The notes below the pieces were generated by a model. The model saw only the letters and a program-made list of their open reading frames with translations. It was not told where the DNA came from and made no database searches. A stretch of 64,000 nucleotides of DNA from Eucommia ulmoides (Eukaryota > Streptophyta > Magnoliopsida > Garryales > Eucommiaceae): positions 10,924,616-10,988,615 of the forward strand of contig CM028333.1 of the NCBI GenBank assembly GCA_016647705.1, read 5' to 3'. The position numbers were made by a program, and so were the translations under genes. Shown here in pieces: positions 44,879-56,179 of the stretch (position 1 is its first letter; every line of letters starts with the position of its first letter).

Positions 44879-45287
44879 TGGTGCGTTTGGTTGGATGAAA
44901 AAATGATGTAAAAGAAAATGAAAAGAAAAATAAAATGAAAAATGAAAAAAAAAAAAAACTTGTTTGGTATGGATGGAAAATGAGAGGAAAATGAAAATAA
45001 GAAAAAAAAAATGTACAATTTTGAAGCAATTTTTTTCCACATAAAATGAAAGAAAGTGCGGGAGAATGAGTAAAATTACAATAATAACTTTAATAATATA
45101 ATTTTTAATTTATTTTGATAATATGTAAGGGTAAAATTGTAAATTAAATAAGTGTATAGTTTTTTCATCTTATTTTTCTTTCTTCCAATCAAACAATCCT
45201 AGGAAAAATGATTTTTCTTCAGAATAGTTTTCTTCCTTTTCATTTCTCTTTTCCTCTTTCTTTTTATTCTTCCAACCAAACATAACC
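44879..45287. mobile_element. Tourist-like MITE, cluster copy 2
   Basis: The left terminus TGGTGCGTTTGGTTGG and right terminus CCAACCAAACATAACC are inverted repeats. TAA flanks both sides (44876-44878 and 45288-45290), the PIF/Tourist target duplication. 409 bp, non-coding; the minus-strand phenylalanine-rich frames come from the A-rich interior. Confidence 0.65.
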
Positions 45288-45314
45288 TAAGAGAAATCCT
45301 TCTAATTCTTTAAA

Positions 45315-45717
45315 GGGTGTGTTTGGTTGGAAAGAAAATGAATGGAAAAGAAAAATGAAATGAAAAAAAAAAAATCATGTTTGATTGGATGGAAAATGGA
45401 AGAAAAAAATAAAATATGATGGATAAAACACAATTTTCGAGACAATTTTTTTCTCTCACAAATTTGGGAGAAAAATGGTTAAAGGTATCAAAATTACAAT
45501 TATACCTTTAATAATAGATTTTTTAATTTATTTTTGTAATATATGGGGGCAAAATAATAAATTATATTAAAGTGAATTATTTTCCCTCCGTTCATGTTCT
45601 TTCCCAACCAAACAATGCTAAGGAAAATAATTTTTCTTTCACAATGGATAAAAATATTATCCTCTCATTTTTTTTTATTTTTTTTTCTCTTTTCCATCCA
45701 TTCAGCCAAATATATCC
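45315..45717. mobile_element. Tourist-like MITE, cluster copy 3
   Basis: Termini GGGTGTGTTTGG and CCAAATATATCC, with AAA on the left and TAA on the right (one difference). The interior is homologous to copies 1 and 2. It abuts the next element directly through the shared TAA. Confidence 0.6.
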
Positions 45718-45720
45718 TAA

Positions 45721-47167
45721 GGTTGCGTTTGGGTAAGGGATTGGATAAATTCAAGGGATTTGTTAAATTATGAGATTTCAAAATCCTGGATTTTAAAATC
45801 CCACCATTTAACAAATCCATTGTTCGGATAAAACAAAAACATAGAACAAAAACTAAATATCACCTCAATTGAATAAACTATGAACACTAAAATGAAAATA
45901 GAAACAAGAATCGAAATCAGAAAACGGGATACCCCACGAAATTGGAACCCTAAATTGAGAACCCTAATAAGAAATTGAGAACCCTAAATTGAGAACCACG
46001 AAATTGGAACCCTAAATTGAGAACCCTAATAAAAAATTGAGAACACTAATCAGAAATTGGAACCCTAAATTGAGAACCCTAATCAACAATATCCCACGAA
46101 ATTGATCTCTTACATGAAGACGAAGGAACAAAAAAGGAACGATCGATGAAGGAACGAAGAAGACGAAGTTGCGACGACGACGAAGATGGAGAAGACAATC
46201 GACGAAGCTGTGACGACGACGAAGACAAACGACAACAACGAAGATGGACGACGACGACGACGAAAATGGAGAAGACGATCAATGAAGAAGACGGCGAAGA
46301 TGAAGACGAATGAAGAAGATGACAAAGCTGCGACGATCGATGAACGAAGAAGCGACGAAGATGATCGATGAGGAAGAAGGATTTGTCAAATAACGCCTGT
46401 TTCAAATGGATTTCAAAATCCCTTCTTTTACCATTTTTTAAAGTTTAAATGATTTTACAATTCATTCTCTCCTAAAACCCAAATAAAGAATTTGTTAAAA
46501 GAGAATTTTAGGTGGCGTTTGGTAACCGTTTCTGTTTCCATTCCAGCAGTGGGAATTTTGTTTTCTTTTTGGGAGTAGAATCGCGTTTGGTAACGATAAT
46601 TTTTTTTTTTTGGGGAAGGGAATTGTGTTTGGTAACCATTTTATCCTAAAATCTTTTTTTTTTTTTTTCTTTTCTGTTTTGGCTTGACGGCGGTGGTGCC
46701 GGCGATGCTCCGGCGTCGGAGACGGCTGTGGCCTCTCGCCAGCGATGACGCCGGCGACGCCGGCCGAAAGACAATGGCGCCGTCGCCGGCGACGGCCGGA
46801 AGTGGCCGGGAAATTTCCGGCGGGATGGCGGCGGACGGTGGCCGGCGGCGGTGGTCGGTGGTCGGCGGCGGTGGTCGGTGGTCGGCTGGTAGATGAATAG
46901 TAACCATGTGTTTTGGGAATGGAATGGGAATAATGAGAAACAACTTTTTTTTGTTTCTCATTTCTTAAGAAAAAAGTGGGCACAATTCTCAAATGGAAAT
47001 GAAATGGAAACGGAAACAAAAATTACTAAACGCTATTCTCAAACAGAATTCCCAAAAATCTGGGAATGGAATGAGAATTTCTGGGATGAGATGGGTTACC
47101 AAACGGGACCTTAAAATTCTCTAAACAAATAAAATCTTCCTCACAAATTCCTTACTAGAACACAACC
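45721..47167. mobile_element. Tourist-like element hosting a nested MITE
   Basis: Termini GGTTGCGTTTGGGTAAGG and the complement of CCTTACTAGAACACAACC, flanked by TAA on both sides (45718-45720 and 47168-47170). The interior includes a TTGAGAACCCTAA minisatellite (45955-46082) and a GAC/GAA trinucleotide tract (46130-46375). The element at 46511-47110 is inserted into its right half. No coding gene; the long minus-strand Ser/Arg-rich frames are products of the trinucleotide tract. Confidence 0.65.
46511..47110. mobile_element. Nested Tourist-like MITE with GC-rich core
   Basis: Termini GGTGGCGTTTGGTAACC and GGTTACCAAACGGGACC, with TTA on both sides (46508-46510 and 47111-47113). The AT-rich arms enclose a GC-rich core (about 46680-46890) of GGCGGTGGTGCCGGCGATGC-type sequence, ending GGTCGGCTGGTAGATGAATA. 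It is a relative of 14383-15553. Confidence 0.75.
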
Positions 47168-47170
47168 TAA

Positions 47171-47843
47171 ATGTTAATGATTAAAATTGTCAAATTATTT
47201 TATTAGAAAAATAAAAATTGAAACGTGGGACAGTTAATTAATTTTCCAAAAAAATAATAAACCCATAACAACTCTCAATACCTAAAGAAAAGAACTTTTT
47301 ATTTATTTGGTGTTGCATGTGGAAATGTTTTCAAAACATATCTTTGAATTTTAATATGCTTTATCCGTACTGTAATGAGGGATTCAGATTGTTTCAATTT
47401 TGAGTTGTCGGAGTGTAATGATTCGTTTGGGTGAGATTTAATAAACCTCTCTTTTTTAATCATTAAACATTTGCAAATGTGAAAGTGATTGGGGTTTAAT
47501 TAACTCATAAGTCAAATGTCCACACAAATAATTCATCCCACTCGTCAATGATTTTTGGGGTCCTTTTTGGTTTATTAACACAAAATTTATAATTTACTAT
47601 TAATCTAACTACATTAATTTTTTAAAAATTTAATAATTTTGTTAAAAATTCAAAATTATTTCACGCCATAAAAATTACACTATTTTTTTACACGTAAAAG
47701 TTCCATTGACTTTCACACAATACAATATTTTTGGAAGACTGAAAAAATTATTTTAATACGTGAATTAAAAGAGTAAAAAAATTAATTTTATAGATTGTTC
47801 ATCAAGAAATATTTTTAAGAAACATTTTAGAATAGAAACAAAA

Positions 47844-47885
<42 letters not shown>

Positions 47886-47998
47886 TCCATTCTTGTATTT
47901 TTATAATATTTTTATATATAATAGTTTTATTATGAAATTTTGATTTTGATTTTAATTTTAACAAAATAGAAATAAAAATTCAAGAACCCTTAATTATA
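47171..47998. other. Intergenic, nothing recognised
   Basis: AT-rich; a (TA)n microsatellite lies at 47849-47882. Confidence 0.5.
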
Positions 47999-48784
47999 AG
48001 GGTGTTCCGGTGGCAGCTCTCTTATTTTATCCTTAATTTTAAAATAGTCCCTTACCAATTGCAACTTGTGTTTTAGTCCTATGCATGAAAAAAGAAAAAG
48101 AAAAAAAGCCCCAATACACATGCTTACACCTCATAACCGTACTGAATAGAAATATCTGTTACATATATATAATTTGTGCGTAAAATATTTGTTAGATGTA
48201 ACAAATATTACACAAGTACAAGTAATATAATTAAATATAATTTATAATTACATATAACTAATATTTTCTAAGTATATGTAACTAATATTACACAAAGTAC
48301 AAATAACTTATAATTATTAATTGGGAAAATTACCGACCAATCCCAACTTTAGCGTAAAACTACCAATAAAACCCACCTTCCTTTTCTTGCACCGAAACTC
48401 CCATGCCGGAGATTTCTTGTACTGATTAGTCTATTTTTCAAAAATGGAAGGCGACGAAATTACCGAAATGTCCCTTCTGTGATTTTGAGCAAGCATCGCC
48501 TTGCCGTTGTCACTATCGAGATTCGACGTACTCCCATCGTCGCCGTCTAGATATGATGCCTTTTCCATCGTCGCTGACGTCTTCTCCACCGTTGCCGTCC
48601 AGATCCGGCTTCTCCACCACCTTCGCAACTCAAATCTGAGCATTTCAATGGATGTCGTCACCTTATTTATGCTCTGTTTCAATCTGGTAGGATTTTCTTT
48701 ATTTAGAGAAAGAGAGAAATGGTGAGGTGTGTATTAAAGCATTTGAAGTTCTTTTTTTTACTATCTACACATTGCACCCTGTAA

Positions 48785-49140
48785 TGTTACATGTAACATC
48801 CCTTTGAAATATAATGAGAGAAATGTGAGTATGTGATAATGTGGGTCTGTGTTAGTGAAAGAAATTGAAAATCGAATTAATGTTATACGTAACATCCTTT
48901 GAAATATAGATGTTACATGTGTGTTAGTGAGAGAAATTAGAAATCGTATTAATGTTACATGTAATATTCTTTGAAATATAGATGTTACATGTAACACTTA
49001 CATAAAAATATATTTTATCTGTAACATCAATTGGAAATAATTATTGATATAGATGTTACATGTAACATCTATTGAAAATATGTTTTAAAATAATCATTGA
49101 TTATAGATACTACATGTAATATCCATTGATTTTTAATTTT
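48785..49140. repeat. Array of ATGTTACATGTAACAT palindromes
   Basis: The palindromic word GATGTTACATGTAACATC and close variants recur about every 40-80 bp, spaced by CTTTGAAATATA and GTGTTAGTGA(A/G)AGAAATT. The unit structure suggests tandem growth of a short palindrome-bearing unit. No coding frame. Confidence 0.7.
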
Positions 49141-49271
49141 TTTTTTGTCAATTTGAGACAGAGTTACATTGTTATATTTGATGTATGTAACATCCACGCA
49201 TAATACGATCCACATTTTCAAAAAATATGATTAGCATATCGTAAACGAGATGACATTTTACTAATTAATAC

Positions 49272-51436
49272 TGTTGATCCCAAGATTTTGATGAATAATT
49301 AACTATTGATGTTTTGGTAGAACTAATGTTTGATCAAGTGTTTCAGTGATTTAAAGTTCCAGTAATAAAGATGTCGAATGGAATGAATGCTTAATGAAGA
49401 TATCAAGATAATGAAGAAGTATTAAGAGTTTGAAGAAATTAGGGAAAACAACCCAGGTAAATATTAACTCTTAATATCCTATTTAGGAACACAAACATGA
49501 CACAAAATGAATTTTATCTTTGATGTGTATTTTTGTTAAGTATATTTATTTGCTCCTATGTGATTTAAAAAGAAATATTTTTGAATGACTAAAATGGAAT
49601 ATAAGAATATTAGTGGAGCTTATTTAAATATAAAAATGGATAAATGGACGAAATCGTAAAAGAAAGTAGGTTAAAAACGAGATCAAAGAAGTGATTCAGA
49701 AGGAGGCAGTCGATTGAGGAGTCGACCGGAGAAGGAAGATAAAACATCCTGAATTGAAGAGTCGACCGACCAGTCGACCTATGAAAACATCTGAACTTTC
49801 TGAATTTGTGAGTCAATCAAGCGGTCGACCGGTGAAAGCATGACAAACTCTTTGAATTTGGGAGTCGACCAAGCGGTCGACCTATTATCGCTGCGACGAT
49901 GGTTTGGCTGCAAGCGACGTTGGGCAGTCGATTGGGCAGTTGACTGAATGTGCTAATTCAGGATATTGTTTGATCTGATTTTAAATCCAAAAGTAGCCAT
50001 TTTTTGTTAGGATTTGCGAGAGATTTAAGAGATACTCTCTATATTTAAGATATAGTTCATATACTAATTAAATCCTTTCAATATGGTTCATTAAATATTA
50101 ATGTTTCACAATTTGGTAATTAAAATGGATTCTATACTTATTTATTTTGATTGAGAAATACTTTAGCGATTTAATTGAGAGTTTGAAAAGTTATTATTAA
50201 GTGAAATTGAACCTAAATGAAGTCCTTATATTATAAGGGGTCTATAAGAGTATTTTATTGTCATGACACTTGTAAACTAACTGTTAGGAGGCTGATTACA
50301 TATATACCTTTATATAGACCTGCGACTTTTCTAAGTAATGCTAATCATTCTAAGAGAGATAATCACTGTATATCATTTTGAGAAAGCTTTTATAAGAGTT
50401 ATCATTCTAATTCATTGTGAGTTGTTCTAAGAGTGATTCAGATAATCAATTGTGATCAATTTTTACTGATACCGGAATTGAAGCTACATTGTTCTAATCA
50501 TTAATACTATGGATTCTGGGTGAGATCTTTCCATACTGATTATTGCTTGTTTATTATTTTATATTTGGAGATTGATCTTAGAAATTGTTTTTTATTTTTG
50601 AAGAAAATATTTTTTCAAACAATTTCTTGAATCTGATTACGTGCTCCAATTTGCTACCCATATCTTGTTAAAATTAGATTTCTGCATCTCACATATTTCT
50701 ATCACTAGTTGAGATATTGTTTGAGTTTTTAGTTATCTGGGGTGGTAGAAGCTCCGAGTGAGATTTACTTATCAATCTTTGTATTAGTGAGTTGTGACGG
50801 ATTAAATATCATTGGGGATATTTAATTAAGGGTAGCAAAGTTTTAGTCTCGTCATGTAAAGAGATTAAGGTAGTAATTATTCCTGAATAAGAATTGCGTT
50901 TTTGTTTTGAGTGATTTTGTAACAGTTCAATTCTTACCGGGTAAAAGGATATTTGAAGTATTTTGGTGAGGTTTTGATTTTTGAGCCTAAGTGTTACAAA
51001 TAATTAGGTTATTCTTGAGCCTTGAAAAAATAGAGATTATTCCTGAGCCTGGGAAAATGAAGTTATAAAGGTTATTCTTGAGCTTGTAAAAAGTAGAGGT
51101 TGATTTTAAGCCTTTGAAAATAATCATTGTGCGGGTTTGGTTCCTACCTTTAAAGGGATCTTGATTTTAGTGGGTGCGACATCTGTGGAGTTCGGGAGAC
51201 TGGATTATCCAAGAGTAGCTTGGTGAACCAGTATAAATCTCTGGTGTACTGCTTTTTTAATTTGTTTATTTTTGTTGTTTAGGTGTGCACTTAGATTTAT
51301 TTTAATTCCGCTGTGATATAAAGATAATAATTAATTTAGGCATAAAATTAATTATTTAATTTATTCAAATATATTCTGATAATATTTTTTTAATTACCCA
51401 ATTCACCCCCCTCTTGGGTATTCTACTGGGTTAACA
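49272..51436 (+). mobile_element. Solo LTR, 2.2 kb, of the same superfamily as 53559-61918
   Basis: It begins TGTTGATCCCAAGATTTTGA and ends TACTGGGTTAACA, flanked by AATAC (49267-49271) and AATAT (51437-51441), a 5-bp duplication with one difference. It shares its opening, its TTTATATAGACCTGCG promoter region (about 50312) and its terminal CCCAATTCACCCCCCTCTTG phrase with the LTRs at 53559-55528 and 59555-61918. Its U3 carries a cluster of GTCGACC words (49690-49945). No internal region is present, so it arose by LTR-LTR recombination. Confidence 0.85.
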
Positions 51437-51863
51437 AATATAATATAAAAATATTAATTTTACGACATCAAGAACTACGAAAAAATTCATGTGTTTTGAT
51501 GTTAGCATTGAAAATTATACAGGAGGGGTATTTTCGTAACAGAAATGACAAAAGGACTGCTCGGTGCATGAAAAGAAGAGTGGGTTTGATCGGTAGTTTC
51601 TAACATTTTTTAGGACCTCCTGGTCACCACCCCTTATTAATTTGTAACTAACTTTAGTTACGTGTAACTAATATTAACTCTAATACGATTCACTCACCAA
51701 ACTCTCTTTACGCTCCACATAAGCATATGAGCACAAGTAATACTAATAAGGAATCAAATATCAGTTTAAAGGACTAAATCTAAACTTATGTTTTAAGTAA
51801 GGCAAATAACATATTACACTTTAAATATAGGACTATTGACCAATTATTCCTAAAAAATAGGTG

Positions 51864-52207
51864 TTTCGTTGGCTGGTCCCTTATTTTATCCTTAATTTTA
51901 AAAGGTACCCCACCCCTTTGTAATTTGTGTTTTAGTCTCGCGCTTTTGTTACAAGTATATATAATTAATATTACACAAGTATATTTTAATTACATGTAAT
52001 TTGTAATTAATTTTAGTTATATGTAACTAATATTCACTCTAATACAGATTCAATCATTGAGCTTTTTCTACTCTCCATATACAATGCGTGAGTACACGCG
52101 AGACTAATATGAAATAAAAAACCACCTTAAGAGACTAAATCTAAACTTATGTTTCAAATAGGATAAATAACATATTACACTCTAAATATAAGACTATTGA
52201 CCAATTA
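51864..52207. repeat. Small repeat, copy B
   Basis: Uninterrupted partner of copy A (47999-51858), in the same orientation and directly adjacent. Contains ATTACATGTAATTTGTAATT and TTATATGTAACTAATATTCA. Non-coding. Confidence 0.65.
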
Positions 52208-53525
52208 TCCCTAATTATAAATACTGAAAAGTTGTATTACCGCAAGTCTTGTCACATTTTTATGAAAAATGGAATATTGTGCTATATTTTAATGAACGAT
52301 GATGTGCCTGAAACAACTAACTTCCAATTTACAAGTTAGGAATTAACATTGACACTCCATGTATTTGAGGTAATGATCACAGTATTATCGTTGTGTTTTA
52401 ATAAATATCACGGATACCTCATCTTTTACAATTAGAACAAAAAACCTCCCATACTTGAGTTGACCAGACGATGTCATCATTTTAATTTTATCATTACAAG
52501 ATAAAATTTATTCGTGAAATTACTTAAATATTGTTGACTTTAATATTTTCCTATATTTTTTTATTAATCTATTTTTTTCCTGTTCTTTTAATATATTTTA
52601 TTTTCTATTTTTAATTCTTCTCATCTCGAATAGATGAACACCACAACCTCTCATCCTCTACCACCACCACCATCACCACGACCACCACCACAACCATTCA
52701 TACACAATTGCAACATACCACCATCACCGCCACAATCGTCTCCAACCCACCACATCATCGCTGCCACCATCTCCAATATTCCTACCGCCAACACCTCAGA
52801 CCCACCTAAAGAACAGGGCTCGCCACCTCTACCCCCACGTGAAAAAAATACATCTCCACAACCATCATTCCACCCCACCTGAAAAATAGAGCACCTCTGG
52901 TGACCATTTTTTTTTCTTTATTCTTCTTCTCTATCTCTATCTCTTTTCTCCTTATCGGATCTGCATAACAGGAATCAAACTCTTGTACTTGGATATGAAA
53001 TAACACCATATCACCACTAGGACTGAGAACACATTCGTATGTTGTAGTGAAAAATATTACAATAGTAAGATTAAATTACTCAAAATCTCTAAGATTACAA
53101 CACAACATCTTACCACTGTGACACATACAACAACTGGTTTAAAAATAGTAATTTATTTGATATGTTTAAGTTACATTGCATAAATTATAGGCTTAATTCT
53201 ATACCACGCCATGAAAATTGACATTATTTAGTTATGAACATGAATTATATGTAAAACTTCATGTTATTTAATTTGGTATACATATCATATATATTTAGAA
53301 AAACATGAAATTAAATTTGTGGTTAATAATGAGTTGAAATGTGTTTTTCTTATTTTTATTCTGTGTATAATGTATCAAAAAACGATATTTAAACCAATAA
53401 ATACAAGAAATGATTATGAGCATAGTAAAGTTTTCGATCTTGTACTATAAATCTATGTGTTATTTTTTAGGTTTGATTATTGCAGCAAAACAATTAGTGT
53501 GTGCGAATATTCTAATGTAAATAAA
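52208..53525. other. Intergenic; Pro-codon low-complexity tract; Copia leader
   Basis: Around 52634-52885 a CCACCACCACCA-type tract gives proline-rich frames, which I regard as microsatellite rather than a gene. The part just before 53526 is in the position of the untranslated leader of the Copia gag that begins there. No 5' LTR was found for it. Confidence 0.45.
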
Positions 53526-53558
53526 ATGTCTTTGATGAATATAGTGATGTACCTTGCT
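53526..53558 (+). pseudogene. Copia gag start, severed by the LTR element
   Basis: A start codon at 53526 opens 11 codons (MSLMNIVMYLA) before the LTR element at 53559. The reading frame resumes without shift at 61924 after one copy of the target duplication is removed. These are the N-terminus and body of the same gag. Confidence 0.7.
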
Positions 53559-55528
53559 TGTTGGCCCAGTGAACTACCCAAGGGGGAGTGAATTGGGTAG
53601 TAATAAAAAAAATTATCAAATAATAACACTTCAAAATTCAAATAATTAATTTTATCCTAAATTAATTATTATCTTTATAGCAGTGGATAAGTGTTATAGA
53701 CTAGGTGCACATCCAAATAACAGAATATTAATAATGTAAAGAAAGCAACACACCAAAATTTATATTGGTTTACCAAACTACTCTTGGCTAATTCAGTCAT
53801 TCGAGCTCCGCGGAGAGTCGCACCTACTAATCACTATGATCTCTTTAATTAGATGGGAACCAAACCCTTACAAAATGATTATTTTCGCAGGCTCAGAATT
53901 AACATTTACAATTCTTTTTCATAGGCTAAGGAATCATCCCATCTTTTTCTCAAGCTAAAGATTAACCTAATTTTTTTATACTTAGGTTAAGAATTAAACA
54001 TTACAAAAAAACACTTCAAGTATCCCTTTACTCGGTAAGGATTGAACCTTTACAAATTCACTCAAAATAATTCTAGTCAAGAAGAATTACCACTATCTCT
54101 TTTCATGGGAAAAAAGTAACCTAATCTTTTTGTACTCTAGGCAAAGATCAAACCTCAATCTCTTTACTGGAAGATATTGAAACCAACTGCCCTTGATTAG
54201 ATACTCCCAATAGTATCTAATCCGCACACAACTCACCAATTACAAAATTGATAAGTTTTTTTTTCCACTTGGAGCTTCTACCACCCCAGACGAATTTGAA
54301 CTCAATTAATGTCCCAATACTACTGATAGAAACAAAGTGAGAATTTCAAAATATGATTTTAATAAAAACGGGTAGTATACAGTTTAACACATAATCAGAT
54401 TTTCACAAGAAATCGTTTCAAAACTTTTTCAATCAATTTAAATTTCAGTAAAATGATTTCAAAGATCAATATTCCAAGTAGTAGACAATAATATCAAACA
54501 ACTATTAACAACATAGTATTATATGCACTAATTTAAGAAATAATTAAATTATATGAACCATATCTATAGGGATAACAAAATATTAATGACATATCTTAAA
54601 TACTATCAGATCCCTAAGATATCTCTCAGATTCTAACCATAAAACGGTTAGTAACGGTTGCTTTTTGAAAAAGATCCACAAAATCCTCTAAACCTGAAAC
54701 AGTCCATCGGTTGACCAACCAAAGTCCATAGGTCGATTGATCGATTCAGGTTGTAGCCTAAGCCAAAAAGTTCTCGCCCGTCGGTTAACCGATATTCCAT
54801 GGTCTGTTGACCGATTGATTCAGGATGCTCCCTAGGTCAATTTTCAGCTATGGTCGGTCAATCAATTATCTTAGGTCTGTTGACCGATCGATTCAGAGAG
54901 TTCAAGTACTAGCCTTAGGTCGACCGATCTCACATAATCTTTTGACCGATTGATTCAGAGAGTTCAGGTTTTAGCCTAGGTTGACCGATCGATCCATAGA
55001 CTACACCATTCCCAGCCACTTCTTCATCGATTGACCGATCTTTATTGGTTGGTTGACTGATCCTGCTGGTAACATTTCTTCCACAGTTAATTTTAACTCC
55101 AATCTTCAACGTTTTTTGCCTCTTTAATCGATTTCTTTTCTCGGTTAATTTAATTGACACTTTCAATCAATTTTAATTACTAATTTTTCTTAAATCAATA
55201 TTTCTTCTTTAATTTCACATAGGAGTAAATATGTTAACTAATTAGGATCCTAATAAAAACACACAAACATAAAATCATTTTTGTGTGATCTTAATCGGGA
55301 TACATTAAGAGTTAAAATTAACCTGGGTTATTTTCTCCTAAATTTCTTCAAAATCTTCGGTCTTTTAATATTTGTCTCTTTGTCAGTCTCTTGAATTCTT
55401 AACCATCTTCAATCATTTCTTCATGATAAAATCATCAATGGAACTTTTACACTGAAGTACTCAATAAACTCGTTAGTTCCACAAAAAATATTACTATTTA
55501 ATTGTCCATCAAAATCTTAGGATCAATA
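53559..55528 (-). repeat. 3' LTR of the 8.36-kb element
   Basis: 1970 bp. On the minus strand it starts TATTGATCCTAAG (the canonical TG mutated to TA) and ends GGGCCAACA. It lacks about 400 bp present in the 5' LTR (junction near 54513), which includes the TATA region. TCGACC/GACCGA words cluster at 54700-55070. Confidence 0.85.
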
Positions 55529-55545
55529 ATCTCTCTCTTTTTTAT
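55529..55545 (-). promoter_or_regulatory. Polypurine tract
   Basis: On the minus strand AAAAAAGAGAGAGAT directly precedes the 3' LTR, the position where plus-strand DNA synthesis is primed. Confidence 0.75.
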
Positions 55546-56179
55546 GAAGACAATTAACTTTGATATTTTCATCAGAATAAAATATAACCACACACCCCCA
55601 AATTCGAGGACGGGTTTTTTAACTTGATAAAGTACAATCATGAAGAATTGTTTTAAAAATACATATAATATTCAACAAAACATAAAATATAATCAATAAT
55701 TCATAAACTCCCCCTACAATAGTGAAATGCTTGGGCGAACAAACTTAAACATTAACTAATCTCATTTTAAGCACAACTATAGTTTTCCCTTATAGATTTT
55801 CAACAAAACATCAACTAATTCTCCCCCTTTGTCATCTCAAAAAATGGGGAAGGGGAACCACACATCATCTCAAAAAATAAGCATAATCTTGATATTTAAC
55901 TCTTTATAAGCATATTATACTAAAGAAATATTTGAAACATATTATATCATCTCATTTAAACTCAAATAAAATCAATTTTAAGAACCAAAACCCATTTTCA
56001 ATAAATCAACCCGAAAACAATTTATTTTCAACAAACACCATGTGGATCATTATTAGAGATAAATATTTAACTAAGTAAATAAAGTCTGACCATTCCATCA
56101 AAATTCATACACTAAAAGTTAAGTTCCACCAAAATCCTAGATTAGCTATTACAAACCAAAATACTAATGTGGGGCTTGT

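Larger units (their letters stand above)
48323..51633. mobile_element. Non-autonomous Mutator-like element (MULE)
   Basis: It is flanked by an exact 9-bp duplication TTATTAATT (48314-48322 and 51634-51642), the Mutator length. The ends are imperfect inverted repeats about 80 bp long; both read inward ...AACTACCxATxAAACCCAC...TTCTTTTC(T/A)TGCACCGA. The interior contains a GC-rich piece (48490-48660) and a palindromic array (48785-49140). It is further enlarged by a solo LTR. Without the LTR it would be about 1.1 kb and lacks a transposase. Confidence 0.75.
47999..51858. repeat. Small repeat, copy A, interrupted by nested elements
   Basis: The left part (about 47999-48322) and right part (about 51634-51858) together match the uninterrupted copy B at 51864-52207: CTTATTTTATCCTTAATTTTAAAA...TTGTGTTTTAGTC at the start, and ACTAAATCTAAACTTATGTTT...AGGACTATTGACCAATTAT at the end. 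Everything between is inserted DNA. Confidence 0.65.

Noticed and set aside
45955..46082. CCCTAA words suggesting an interstitial telomere tract
   Set aside because: The repeat unit is TTGAGAACCCTAAA, not the plant telomere unit TTTAGGG in tandem; the match is part of a longer word.
46079..47019. Ser/Arg-rich frames of up to 174 codons
   Set aside because: Products of the GAC/GAA trinucleotide tract and of the GC-rich MITE core.
52634..52882. Proline-rich 82-codon frame starting with an ATG
   Set aside because: The sequence is a CCACCA-type microsatellite with no promoter, domain or exon context; extensin-like repeats (SPPPP) are absent.
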